The notes under the pieces: model-generated
The model's input: only the letters and a program-made list of their open reading frames with translations
Databases searched by the model: none
What the model was told of the DNA's origin: nothing
Shown here: positions 1-11,529 of the stretch, piece after piece
Numbering within the stretch: position 1 is the stretch's first letter
Layout of the letters: each line of letters begins with the position of its first letter
Translations under genes and position numbers: made by a program
NCBI GenBank assembly: GCA_010279815.1
Contig: QEOQ01000508.1
Location: forward strand, 2,604,457 to 2,668,456
Direction of reading: 5' to 3'
Source of the DNA: Brachionus plicatilis
Lineage: Eukaryota; Rotifera; Eurotatoria; Ploima; Brachionidae
DNA: 64,000 nt

Positions 1-1079
1 TTTTATGCTTAATTTGCTTTTGAATCGTGTTAGATTCTATTAGATTTTCTAATAAATAAAAAAATTATTGATTAATTATCGAAAAATTTTCAGATAATAT
101 TTATGGAAAAAAAATTCGTGATTATATCGAGGTTTAAAAGGGTTTCTTAGTACTGATTTTAATAAGAAAATTAAAAAGATTAATGATTGAAATTTCTATG
201 ACTAATATTTAAAATCATTTTTTTCTTCTATGAAAAATATTATTTCAAACAGTTTTAAGTTTTAACAAAAGAGTTTTATCAAAAAATTGATACTATGACT
301 CACTTAAATTTAAACAAAAGTCAAATCAAATTCTAAGAAGTAAGTATTTAATAAAGAATTCATTGTGGATAATATTATTTGTAAAAATTCAAAAACATAA
401 CCAAAATTTAATTATATTCAATTTTTCTATATTTTCTAATATTTATATTCAAAGAAGTAACAATGTCAAACTCTTCAGATTAAGCTTTCGGAAAGGTTCC
501 GAAAGAAAATAAAATACATCTAGCTTGTGATTATAATGGTAAATAAATCAAAATATAAAACTTATTGAAAATTGAATATTCAATATAATTTTTACAATTC
601 TTTCATTTTAACTCTAAAATCTCAAATTCCTTTTAAAAAAAGAACAAATTGGATCAAGACATGTAATTTCTTTTAATTTTATCAATTAAATATTTACAAG
701 TTTTTTTAATCCTTTAATTGAAGCAGAAATTATCCGGAAAGAAAATTTTTACTATAATTATTTTACATAATTTAAAAAATTCTGATATTAAAAGATTCAT
801 TTAGAAATTATTTATTAAAAAAGCAATAATTTATCACTAATGTTCCTAGTGTAATATTTCTGATATGTTGTTATTATTTTTTTTTTCAGCAAGTCTCAGT
901 TTTTAACACGCTTATTCAAAATTTTAATATAAGTTAGAACGATATGTAATTTTGTATTTAAATCCAGTTCAAATTACTCAATATTGTTATTAGAAGTCTA
1001 TGATATTTCAATTTTCAAAAATTAATGTTTCTTTTTTTATCTAAATCAATGCAACATGTCAAATTAATTTTTTGAAATT
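1..1079. other. AT-rich stretch, nothing recognised
   Basis: I see no open frame with coding character, no RNA gene and no clear repeat in these bases, only poly-A and poly-T rich sequence. If mind bomb (16765-19190, minus) continues leftward, this could be its intron, but nothing here proves that. Confidence 0.5.
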
Positions 1080-1133
1080 AAATCTAACAAAATGCAGCAT
1101 GCTAACAAAAGCATGCTGCATTTTGTTAGATTT
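1080..1133. repeat. Perfect 23-bp inverted repeat (hairpin)
   Basis: The left arm 1080-1102 is the exact reverse complement of the right arm 1111-1133, separated by an 8-base loop. Each arm includes GCAGCATGC or its complement. The perfection suggests a recent palindrome, for example a tiny foldback element or a structured RNA stem. No ORF is associated with it. Confidence 0.85.
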
Positions 1134-1549
1134 ATTTTGAGATCACAAAATATCGACTGAGAAATTAAAAAAATAAATCATTTGGAACTTTTATTTTTTG
1201 TTTACTTAATTTACCATTTAGGCTACTAAATCTAAAAAACATGGCTTCGAATATATTTTTATTTTAAAATATATTCTATTTAGATATATTATCAACTCCC
1301 AATGCTTTTTTCCTTGATTGCCTATGTTTCATTAGGCCATTTTTTCAAGGCTTTTTTAATTATTTTAGGGCGACTAGCACGTTATTTTTGTTGACATGTC
1401 TTATTAATTAATTTATAGATAATTTTAATTACACATATTGAATAAATAGTTAAATAAGTTTTTTTATAGGGCAGTGTCCAAAATCACACACTAAAGTCAG
1501 ATATATTGATTTCGAATATAATAAGCTCTATCAAATTCTGTCATTCTTG

Positions 1550-1903
1550 GGGTTGTGAAGTTGGTTTCAATTCGATCATATCAATTCAGAAAAACTTGAA
1601 TAACTTTTTTACTAAAAGAGATAATTTAGTTCTATAAAATGCTCAATTATAAGCAAATTTGCTTAATTCAGTAAAATAAGTCTGCAAAATACTCTGCAAT
1701 TTTATGCATTTTGCACGCCATTAAAAAGTATTCAAATTAATTGTGCACTCACTTTGCAGAGTTTTTGCAGACATATATATTCGGATTAAGCAAAGTTGCT
1801 TAAACATTAAGCATTTTACAGAACTAAATTATTCCTTATAGTAAAAAAGTTACTCAAATTTTTCTGAATTGAAACGATCGAATTGAAATGAACTTCACAG
1901 CCC
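1550..1903. repeat. Foldback/MITE-like inverted repeat
   Basis: The left arm at about 1550-1714 and the right arm at about 1744-1903 are imperfect reverse complements over roughly 160 bases, with a spacer of about 30 bases. Matching blocks include TGTGAAGTT, TTTCAATTCGATC, TAACTTTTTTACTA and TCTGCAAA. There is no ORF. The structure fits a non-autonomous foldback DNA transposon. A target-site duplication is not obvious, so the outer ends are approximate. Confidence 0.7.
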
Positions 1904-3470
1904 CGTCATTCTTTATGAAATTTGGTTAATTTCTTTACAATACTGGGAAATTTTTTTTATTAATTTATGCAATGTGAATAAAAATTTCATAATATTAAAA
2001 TTTAGAATGTCTGAGACTGTTTATGAATTACGGCACTTTACACAGTGCGTCGATCATAAAAATTATACCAAGCTAAATTTGTAATTTAAAAAAGCCCCCT
2101 TCTTTATATCAACCAAACTTTAGTTGACTCGGTAACTGAATATTGTCTTTGAAATTACAGAACTCTTAAATTTAATTGAATTTTTTAATTAATTTAAAAT
2201 AACCATTTTTTTGTTTCTAAAAATGTTTCATTTTAATCATTTAAATATTGGTTAATTATGAAATTGATTAATTTTGTTTTAATTGTCATTATTATTTTTT
2301 TTAATATTTAATCCTGGAGTTTAGTCCGATTGACATGAACCTTCGTTAAAATCATCAAGTTTGAAAATTTCAGATATTTAGAAAAATTCAAGAACTAAGA
2401 TAACAATTAGGTTTAAATATGAAAAAAAATAGAAATTAAATATATATTAAAAAATGCTTTTATTTTTTTCCAAATTCAGTGTTTAAGTTTAGTTACTAAA
2501 TAATATTATGTGCGTCTTTTCTTCAAATAAAGAACACATGCAAAAAATCTTTTAAAATTAATTCTTTACTTTAAATTTTTTTAACAAAATCGAAAAGTCT
2601 GAAGAAGCATTTTCTGGTTTCCATAGCAATAGAATCCCTTAGTTCTATGAAAAACGTCTTCTGAGTAGTGGTAGCAATAATTTCTTATTATTTCTATTAA
2701 TTTTTAGATCCAAGTTTCATAGGAAACAAAATTTACCAAAAATACAGTTAGTCACAAAAATTAATTAAAAATTTTAAATGGATGAGAATTATCAAACTTT
2801 GTACAATTTTTCTTTTCTTATATTAAATGAATTTAATCGAGTGAACTAGTCCGCAATTTTTTTTAGTATTAATTAGTTTAATCAAGTCAGTTGCTATTCT
2901 TAGATGAAAATCAGTAACATTTATATATTTATTTTTTAATGGGACAGCTTTTCGCACAGGAAGATGTTTTTTTGCTCACAAGTATAGTAATGATCACTTA
3001 GATATGTTAATAGAACATAGTAGGTAGTAATTTGCTTAAGCTGTTATAAGAAATGTTTTTGATAAATTTCCTCTATATTTTCTAAGTCCTGACACGTTCC
3101 CATAGGAAGCCAAAGCTTAGCCAGAGATGGGCTGAAGAGTGCTTGAGTTGTTCTATCCAACAATTAAAAAGGACTGAATACCCTTTTAAAAAAGTTCTAT
3201 TTATCATAGAAAGTCACAATTTAAATTGTAAATTTTCAAAAAAAAAAAAGAAAATAAAAATTTTTTAATTCATAAATTAGATATTTTTTTTGAAATTTCA
3301 TCAAATAAAATGCTATTTTCTTTAAAAAAATTTTAAAATAAATTTTAAGTTTAAATTTGTAATTTTTAATTTTTTTTTCAGAAACTATTAACATATATTT
3401 TAATAAAATTTTTTAAAAAAGATTAATTAGAGTGATCTTTATTAACATAATCTGACGCCTAATTATAATT
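1904..3470. other. AT-rich stretch, nothing recognised
   Basis: No gene-like frame is visible. The sequence is AT-rich with long poly-A and poly-T tracts and no repeat that I could match elsewhere in the window. Confidence 0.45.
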
Positions 3471-3738
3471 GTCTTCGGGGGTGAATAAAATTTGGATTAT
3501 GATATATCATCTTGTATAGAATTTTATCTTGTTTAAAATGAGTCATAGTTTATTCTAATCGGATGATTTTTGCAGGAGTTATGATGAAAAAACATGAAGT
3601 TTTGTGAAAAAGTGAAAATTCATTAAAATGATAGATTTTTTTCAGATTTCTTTTGATCAAAATTAGATATTGATCTGAAATTTTGCACACATATTATAAA
3701 GAATATATAATAAAGGCTATTAAATGAGTGGCAAATTC
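3471..3738 (+). repeat. Dispersed repeat, copy 1
   Basis: This stretch matches 61285-61557 in the same orientation over about 270 bases. Shared blocks include ATGATATATCA, ATCGGATGATTTTTG, GGAGTTATG, AAAAAGTGAAAATTCA and TTAGATATTGA. It has no ORF and no evident terminal inverted repeats. It may be a SINE, a MITE fragment or part of a larger element. Confidence 0.75.
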
Positions 3739-3894
3739 AAAGTAATCGGCGACTGTATCTTCTTTCTCGCCCTTATCTAGCAATCACTTGATTGATCATT
3801 CTTTTAATAAAACTACTTTTGGATTCACTTTCTAAATCAAGAATTTTTAGAATTTTGTAATCAAATTTTATTTTTTTATAATTATTATTTGTTT

Positions 3895-4715
3895 TATTTG
3901 CGCCGAGCTAAAGCTCCTTCAGATTTAAATTAAATAAAAATTTAAAAAAATAAAAATTGTTAATAATAACAGGAGCAAAATGTTCAAGTATTGAACAGTT
4001 GAGGAAAGATAGAAGAAATAGTAAGATAGCAATTACAAATTTTGATTAAAAATCGGCTTTATAATCATCAACCGGCTTGTCAACCGATGGAACAGAATGA
4101 CGCAGTCCTCCGGATTTCGCTCAATTCAAAAAGTCGAGTTGAGGCAGTTAATAGTTTAAGTTTTTTAAGGGCCTCATGATGCACAATATTGGAAGGAGTA
4201 TCATATTTTAGTTTGAGAACAAAACGAACTACCCAGTTTTGTAAGACTTGAATTTTTTAGTGTTCGTCTCTGAAAATGAATTCAGATACGGAAAAGAGTA
4301 ATCAATTATAGACCCCATTAAAGATTTATAAAGGTTTCCTAGAGTGTAAAGTCTAGAGCCCATTTTTTGCTTAACAATATTTTTATCAAGTTTAACCGTG
4401 AACTAAAAGGCTGTTTTATTTCATAAACCATTGGGGTAAAGGTTAATTTTGAATCAAATTTTATACCTAAGAACTTGATTTCCTTTTGACTCTAAATTTT
4501 ATTTTCATCTATCTTTAATTAAGTCAATGACTTGACTTGACTATTAAACTAAAATAAAAGTCAAATTCATAACTTTGACTTAAATTTTTTTGATTTTAAG
4601 TCAATGTTTTCCTTTTAGTGAAGACAATGAGGCAAGACTTTTCAACAGACATTTTCATCTTCCACTGGAAAAGCCATTTTTCTAATTCGTCTAAGTATGT
4701 TGTTATCTTATTTTC
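3895..4715 (-). pseudogene. Decayed LINE, C-terminal reverse transcriptase region
   Basis: Read on the minus strand, pieces of a non-LTR reverse transcriptase C-terminal region appear in shifting frames. One piece reads LEKWLFQWKMKMSVEKSC, then a FLGIKFDSKL-like piece, an IDYSFPYLNSFS piece, and RLFELSEIRRT near the end. Stops and frameshifts break it, so it is a relic. The 3' end at about 3900-3925 carries the complement of GAAGGAGCTTTAGCTCGG, which also ends the LINE piece at 41383-41770 on the plus strand. The family is known to be left as 5'-truncated dead copies by target-primed insertion. Confidence 0.75.
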
Positions 4716-5489
4716 TAGATATTTATTTATTTAATTATTTTAGGGACCGCTTGCCGGTCTATTTAAATATCATTTTTATTTAAATGAAAAAAATATAAAA
4801 TAGAGTCAAATTAAGTATAAAATTAAATAAAATAGTACAAGAAAAAGGGCATTTTGAAGTTGATGATCAAATGTAAATTTCAAATCAAAATTTTTAGTTT
4901 TTGATTAAAATAAAAAGGTATTTTTTATCAATTTTTTATTAATAAATGACTAAACCTTATTAAACAGTATTTGTTTAATCTATAATTAGTTTGAAAATTA
5001 AATGAATTTTTATCTGAAATAAAAATAAAATCTTAATCAATATTTTGAAATTTTGCAATTCAAAATTTAACTTGTTTTGCCTTAATATATTTCAATTAAT
5101 ATTTAAATATTATTTTAAATCACAATTTAGATACCTTAATGTGGATTTCAAATTTGTCTTTTTAATTTTCAAAATAAAGATTTTATATGAGTCAATTAAA
5201 GGTCAATTAAAAAAAATATTTGTTTTCTTATAATTAAAATAATAAACATCTTATGTTTAATTTTAAAAAAAATATATAAAAATCTAATTTCATCATTTTT
5301 ATTAAAATTTTAATTAATTAAATTTTGATCATTTGATAATGATCATGAATTTCAAGTTGCCAAGAAAAAGATGAAAATTTTTTTTTTTTTTTGTTATATT
5401 TGTAGAGTGAGATTAATTTGGTAAAAAAAGATTTGAAAAAAATGATGTAAAATATTCTTAGAAACTTAAAATTTTAGTTAAATAGCTCT
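4716..5489. other. AT-rich stretch, nothing recognised
   Basis: Only low-complexity AT sequence is present. Short open frames here are rich in F, K, N and I and look like chance translation of poly-A and poly-T DNA. Confidence 0.45.
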
Positions 5490-5800
5490 GCTGTGATGTT
5501 CTCGCGATTTTTGCGTCCAAGTACCTCTTTGCCTTCTAACTTTCAAACTTTTTTGCATCCCAATTTACTTACAAGACGTAGAGAGTCGCTTTTATCTATA
5601 ACACTTACTTGGTTATTTATTAATGGTTCATTTTCGCCATCAATAATTTCGATTACTTCCGTGATTAAGTCTTTTTCAAGTGTGTGAGGGAGAGTTTCTT
5701 CAGTTAATTTCTTAGTATAGGTGTTATTGATGAGTCTTTTCATAAACTCGAGCTTAATTTTTTTCAAGACTTCAGGTAGAGGAAGAATGTTAATTTTTTT
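5490..5800 (-). pseudogene. Coding-like island, unidentified
   Basis: On the minus strand an open frame of roughly 85 codons runs from about 5795 to a stop near 5543. It contains LPLPEVLKKI, KRLINNTYTKKLTEE and EVIEIIDGENEPLINNQ, with ordinary protein composition in contrast to neighbouring AT noise. A second piece in another frame (KEVLGRKNRENITAE) follows the stop. I do not recognise it. It may be an exon of an unseen gene or a fragment of a dead mobile-element ORF; no convincing splice pair ties it to another exon. Confidence 0.35.
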
Positions 5801-5989
5801 ATTTATTAAAAAAATAATTTAGGAAAATTTTTCAAAATGTTAAGAGCAATATGTAAATCTGTGGTCCTGCAAAAAAATTTTTTATTAATAAACAGCTATT
5901 TTAAATTCATGAAGCAATTTTTCAAAGCAAATTTATTTTAGTGATAAAAAAATTAATTTTCGTTGCAAAATTTATTCAAAGCCAAACGA

Positions 5990-6960
5990 AAATAGACGAA
6001 GATCATTCATCAATCATTTTTTAGCAGCGACAGCAAAATTTTGGAAAAACATTGAGAGTGATTAATTTTTTAATCTTGTGTGTATATCTTGAATTGGCCA
6101 GGGAAGCGAATAATAGCAGCTTTTCATCTTGTTGCCTAGTTAATTTAATTTGACAGGCGCGCCAACTATAATTAATGTTCGATAACGAACTAAAAATTAA
6201 AGAGCCATAAATCTAAAGTCACTCTAGATAGAATTTGTTTGAAGATCGTGACTGGCCCAAGTCGACTAGATAACTGCTGGGAATATTGGCGCCAAAGCAA
6301 ATATTTGCCACAATGTTTAACTAAATTTGCATTCGAACAAAAAAGCCTAATTAACCCAGTCGTTTGGACTGTTTAATTTAAATGCAAATTTCAAGAGTCT
6401 ATCGAAGTTTTGTTTAGATAAAAAAAATATTTGTTTAATTAATGATGCGGAGAGGGGAGGGGTATGCGGCATGGCGTTTAGGGACTATCGATTTTTTGCT
6501 CCAAATTTCGGAGCTCGAAAATCGATTTTTCATTAAATCATCGACAACGGCCACAATGGCAATAAAATTGATGACTACTTAAACTAATCAAATATTCAAA
6601 TTGAATTCCAGCTCGTCACGACAAAGATAAGATTAAATTGCAATTTTTTAATTACAACTTTCGAGTCGAGATCGCTATCGCTTGACACTTGAATCCGTCC
6701 AAAGTCTTATCTCAAACTAAACAACAATAAAAGTATTTACGTTGTTAGGGCTTATTCTCAGCGTTCTAGTGTGTGCGTGTGCCGAGCCTCGCAACAACTC
6801 GAATTAAAATAACCTTTATTTGTTGTTGTGTTGAATTTTAATTGTTTAAAATTTATTTTCAAACACTTTGTTTCTCGAAATAAAAGTTGTATAATTTTTT
6901 TTATTTTTTTAGAATTTTAATTGCTACACTCAAGTAATAAAAAGAGAGAATGAAAAAAAA
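5990..6960. promoter_or_regulatory. Candidate regulatory stretch with GATA and octamer-like motifs
   Basis: This non-coding stretch is visibly less AT-biased than its surroundings and lacks the homopolymer noise. It has several GATA-type motifs: CTAGATAACT near 6268, TTTAGATAAA near 6415, AAGATAAG near 6625 and CTTATCTC near 6704. ATTTGCAT/ATGCAAAT octamer-like sites lie near 6326 and 6382, and a long palindromic piece surrounds CGGAGCTCGAAAATCG. A TCAGCGTTCTAGTGTGTGCG run near 6757 could be a transcription start or 5' UTR. No coding exon is attached, so an enhancer or promoter role is inference. Confidence 0.3.
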
Positions 6961-7819
6961 ACAAGCGAGAGAAAAAAAAAATCTAGTTTAGTGTTGATAT
7001 TTTTTATTTGCTTTTTTGGAAAATTTTTTTATTTAGTTTTTTGAAAAGGATGGAACCAAGTGTATGAATGTGTATTTGTTAATTTTGCAAATGTGGCGTT
7101 AGCAAGGTAAATGTGCACACCTAGGCACGCTTAGATCTAAACAAATGTGTATGCATAACATTTTTGTATGCTCCAAAGAGATAAAATTCAATTAAGTCGC
7201 GACTCAAAATCAAGACAAGCACTAGAATATTTGTTTGATTTAACCTTTTTGATTTAGGCTTTGATAGGACACTTAATTAGATTTTATTGTACTAAGGCAT
7301 GATCTCGTTTCGAGTCTATTCGAAAACAAATGAATGTTGTTTTGCAAAAAGTCAACACATTCTTGTTTACTTACTTAACTATTCAAGTGGTTTTGGCAAC
7401 AGAGATTTTTTGGTCTAAGTTTATTCGAGACTTTCGAAAGCTAACTTAATCTCATAAATAGCTAAGGCAATCTAGAGCCTCGGGCTTGATTTACTCAATG
7501 GTAAGCTTTTAATTTTAAAGTAATGCTCGAGTCAAGTTATTTTAAATTGCATTCTGATCTATGAAAACAAGACTTTTGACCTAAATACATGTTCGGATCG
7601 ACTACGCCAGAGGAAACAGATACAAAGAAGATCTATAATTTATACTTTATAAAAAAAAAGTTAAGAGTCAACAAGAATAAACCAGCACAAGAGCTCTATG
7701 CTGCTTTGAATCCATAAATTTACTCTCTAGTTTTTAAGCATTGATTGATAAAATGTTCACTGACCTGGTCAACCAGCAATTATTCATATTTATGCAATTA
7801 TTTTTTCCGAAAATAAAGT
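6961..7819. other. Non-coding stretch without clear features
   Basis: There is no open coding frame. An AAG/GTAAAT donor-like site near 7105 could end an untranslated first exon that starts near 6760, but no matching acceptor or coding exon was found. A 22-base string ending in AAGAAGATCTATAA, at about 7616-7640, recurs near 11210. Confidence 0.3.
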
Positions 7820-8086
7820 CAGAATTTTTTAAAAGTCACAAATCTCAAGTCAAGTCCAAGTCCGAACTTGAATTTTAATTTTAGTGATTTAGACTAGAAC
7901 TAGGCTGTCACAACAGCTAACTGGAACGGCAAAAAATTTATGTGGCCGAGATCATGACTGATTAATGATCTTTTTGCCGTCACAGTTAGCTGTTGTGACA
8001 GCCTAGTTCTAGTCTAAATCACTAAAATTAAAATTCAAGTCCGGACTTGGACTTGACTTGAGACTTGTGACTTTTAAGCAACCCTG
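7820..8086. mobile_element. hAT-like MITE with ~105-bp inverted arms
   Basis: The arms 7820-7930 and 7973-8086 are near-identical reverse complements. Inner blocks such as TTTTAGTGATTTAGACTAG and CTGTCACAACAGCTAACTG match exactly. The right terminus reads CAGGGTTGCTTAAAAGTC on the complementary strand, a typical hAT-type start, and the left terminus is the degenerate CAGAATTTTTTAAAAGTC. The flanks AATAAAGT and AAGATAGT agree at 6 of 8 positions, consistent with a decayed 8-bp target duplication. There is no ORF, so it is non-autonomous. A lone related end lies at 32295-32341. Confidence 0.8.
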
Positions 8087-8279
8087 AAGATAGTTGCAGT
8101 AGTAGTAAAATTAATTGCAACTTGAAGATTATCTAAGCCAAGCTTCGCCAACCACCCATCAATTTTTGCCTTAAAACTTTAAGACAATTCGAATTCATTA
8201 TTTTTTCTGACAATTTGTTCCATTGGAAGACAGATTAGGTTATTCCTTATCAAGTCGTATCTTCTGGTATCAGGCATTT

Positions 8280-9190
8280 TGTTTAGTCTATTTATTTATT
8301 TATTAAATTAAATTAACCTCCTTTAAAGGAGAAGTAAATTTAAAAGTTCCTAAAAAAAGAACATAAAGATAAAAATTGAATTATTAAGTGAGAAAAAAAA
8401 TACAAAAATATAAAAAAGCGTCTCTAGATAATTGAATAAAAAAACATTTTGGTCGATATGTAGGAAATTTAGAAAAATTTATTTTATTATTTATTTTATT
8501 TATTTATTGATTATTGATTCATTGACAAGATTTAAATTTGATAAAAAAGAAAATAAATAAAAATAAAAAATTAGTATCGTATAAAAAGATTATAAAAAAT
8601 GTCACATTTTAATAAATTTACAAGATTATACACGAGCAAAGTCTACAAATAAGAAAGAAAAATAAGAAAGACCGATTAATTTTTTAGCAGTTCATTTAGG
8701 ATAGTTCTGAAGTGATTTAGTTTTAGATTGCCCATGCAAAGTCTTATGGAGTCTATAATTGATCCTTTTTACAAAATTAACTTTTTCCATATTGTTAACA
8801 ATCTTAAACATTTGAATCTAATCACCTCGAAGTCGTCTTATTTTAAGATCATTCAAACCGAATTTCAGTAAACGCTGTGAATATTCAAGATCTTGCAAAC
8901 TAGTGATTAACTTAGTCGCTCTCCGTTGAACTTTTTCAAGTTCATTCAAATCTTTTTCATAAAATGGACACCATGATTCAATTGCATACTCCAATTGAGG
9001 CCTGACAAAGTAGTAGATTTAGCAGAGAGTTGGTGTAAAGAAGGCAAGTAAAGTTTGTTCCAATTAAACTTTTTCTCTAATAATTTTTCGATAGTTTTTT
9101 TAAAACAAAATGCAGGAAATTTTTTTAAACTCATCATTTTTTAAATAAAAGAGACTTCTTCTTTATTCGATAGCCCATCAAAAACTAATC
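8280..9190 (-). pseudogene. Decayed CR1-like LINE, C-terminal RT region
   Basis: Minus-strand frames spell the end of a non-LTR reverse transcriptase ORF: LVRPQLEYA, then KDLNELEKVQRRATKLITS, LEYSQRLLKFGLNDLKIRR and a piece ending LHGQSKTKSLQNY. In-frame stops break it. Two LINE-type 3' tails follow in the 3' direction: an AAATAAAT-rich run at 8480-8545, and at 8290-8340 the block ACTTCTCCTTTAAAGGAGG followed by AATAAATAAATA. This suggests two nested 3' ends. Similar plus-strand tails occur at 40190 and 59605. Confidence 0.75.
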
Positions 9191-11529
9191 ACTTCACTGC
9201 ATTTAGCATTATAGGAAAATTGGGCTTCTGCATACAAACTTTGCTGGGCTAAAAGAATATGGCATTGTTAATTTTAGAACAATAAAGAAAAACAAAAATT
9301 ATTAAATTGATATAACTTTTTAAATATGAGTCTAAAAATTGTTCTGCAAAATGTATCAGTTGATACAAACTTTGAATCAACTAAATTAATTCTCAGAAAA
9401 ACTCTACAAGTCTGCAAAGCACTAAATGTATTAGAAGGTCATTAAAATTAAATCGGAGAGTTATTGCAGAGACTATATTTGGGTGGTTCAGAGTTTAGAA
9501 CAGTTTTTAGGCTCATATTTATCGAATTTAAGAATAATCAGTCACCAATGTCGTCAAGACGCAAAAACTATCATGTCAGTAAGTCAAACAATAAAAAAAG
9601 CCGCAATTATTTTTGCTATTAATCAAAATTTTAGATTAGCATTAGGAGAAAGAGTGCTTTTTGGAAAATAGAAGTTTATGACCGGATTTTCTTGATCATG
9701 CTCAAAATTAAAAAAAAAAAATTTAGCATTTTTAATTAAAGAATTAAATGTAGAGAGATATTTTCTATTGTGTATTCTTCTGCAAGCATTAAATTTTTCC
9801 AGAGATTTGCAGACATAAAAACTTCGATTTAACATTGCAGAATTTACTTTGAAGTAAAATTTAAATAGAAAATAACTTAAAAATAAAATCAATTAAATTT
9901 GATCATAAACTTCAATTAGCCGCTTTTTTCTAATTGTCTTTATTATTTGGATATTTTTCTAAGCTAAACAGTGGCAACTGCAAAAAGTCTATTGTATTAA
10001 AAAATTAAAAAGAGCCAGGGGAAATAAATTCGCCGCATTTTGTGGCCAACAAAAAAGCTATCATGAAAGACAATTTAAATTTAAAGATATTGGAAAAAAG
10101 CTCAATTGAAACGAATTGGATTCCTCCATACAAAAGTAAGTCTTTAGTTTGAAGCGCATTAATGGTCAAATTCAGTACAAAAGAAAAGAAATAATTAGCC
10201 CAGCTAAATTAGTAGCGTTACTACAGAAAAATGTTTTAGTATTGTAAATTTTCTAATTTATGTTGATAATGCGTGATGTTGTTTTTTTTCTATCTCATCA
10301 AAAATGCTAAAGCTTTATCATTTAAAATCTTGAAAATTTACAACCCTAAAATTTTACACTCTATAATCTCAATACAATTTATCTCATTTTAAAAAAAATA
10401 CATAGTAAAAAGCCAAATTCAATTAAATCACGATTCAATTTAAAAAAAAAAGGATTTTAGCTTCAAAAATTATTCCCAGAAAACATTCGAGGATGACTCA
10501 TTTTTGCCCTATGCACAGCTAAAAGTCAAATAGAACTCAAACTAATTTTTATTTAGAAAAAAGACCTAAGCTAATTTAGACTAAAATTTCTTTTGTACAA
10601 AGATCATAAATTAATATTAAAAGAATATAAGTATATTAAGAAACATCGCGGGACCTTATATTCACTTGGACTATTAAAAGTTTTGAATTGAATTTTTGAG
10701 TTAAATGAAAAGTGTGAATAAAAGAAAAAAATAAAATTAAATATGCATGTAAGTTTCAGTTTCTGATTTTTGATAAAAAAATTATAAAGTGTTTTAGCTG
10801 AAAATTATTTTAGAAAATTTGGGAAAACCAACAGTAAACTTAAGAAAATAAAGTATTTTTTAAAGCAATTTTTAGACTAAAATATTTTTACTTTGATTGT
10901 TTTCTTGCTGATAAATTTTTATTTAAAAGATAGTATAAGAAAACCGAGTAGCTGTGAGCTCATTTAGCTAAATCATCAATTTTTATACCTTAACTTTTTA
11001 TCCGATTTTTTTTGATAATTTTTCTCAAAATTTGTATCACTTTTACATTTAAAAACAAAAAAAATGACAGTCTGTTACAAGGATTGCGAGAATGGTAGAA
11101 TTATGCAAAGTTGATCTTACCAAATACGCGACTCAATATTTAAATTTTTTTTCGAAACTTTTATTTAATTTGTACAAATAAAAAATAGTCTGCAAAAATC
11201 ACACAAAACAGATACAAAGAAGATCTATAAAAAAAATTCAACATGTGCCAATTGAGGAGCTAATAGTCAAATTAAAGCAGAGGCAACAACTAGGTTCGTC
11301 TGATTGTCCTAAGGTTACAAGGCTTTGATTTGAACGCCATGTTCAATAATTAATTTACCAGCTCAGACTGGGTCACTTGAATGCTAGTATAAATTAAGAC
11401 ATTTAAATTAATTAAACAGAAAGAAAAGCAATAATTATCCAAAAAGGAAAATATGTCAACAAAATGTATTTGTACAAAGTTATTTTTAGATAGTTGTTTA
11501 GTTGGAAATTGGAGAAGACACGCTTGTCC
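9191..11529. other. Non-coding stretch, possible repeat debris
   Basis: No gene is supported. The 9300-9480 part loosely resembles the foldback at 1550-1903 (TCTGCAAAG, TTATTGCAGAG). Around 11240-11330 a plus frame contains HVPIEELIVKLKQRQQL, which looks like a retroelement or exon crumb with a stop soon after. The 22-base string near 7616 is repeated near 11210. Confidence 0.35.
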
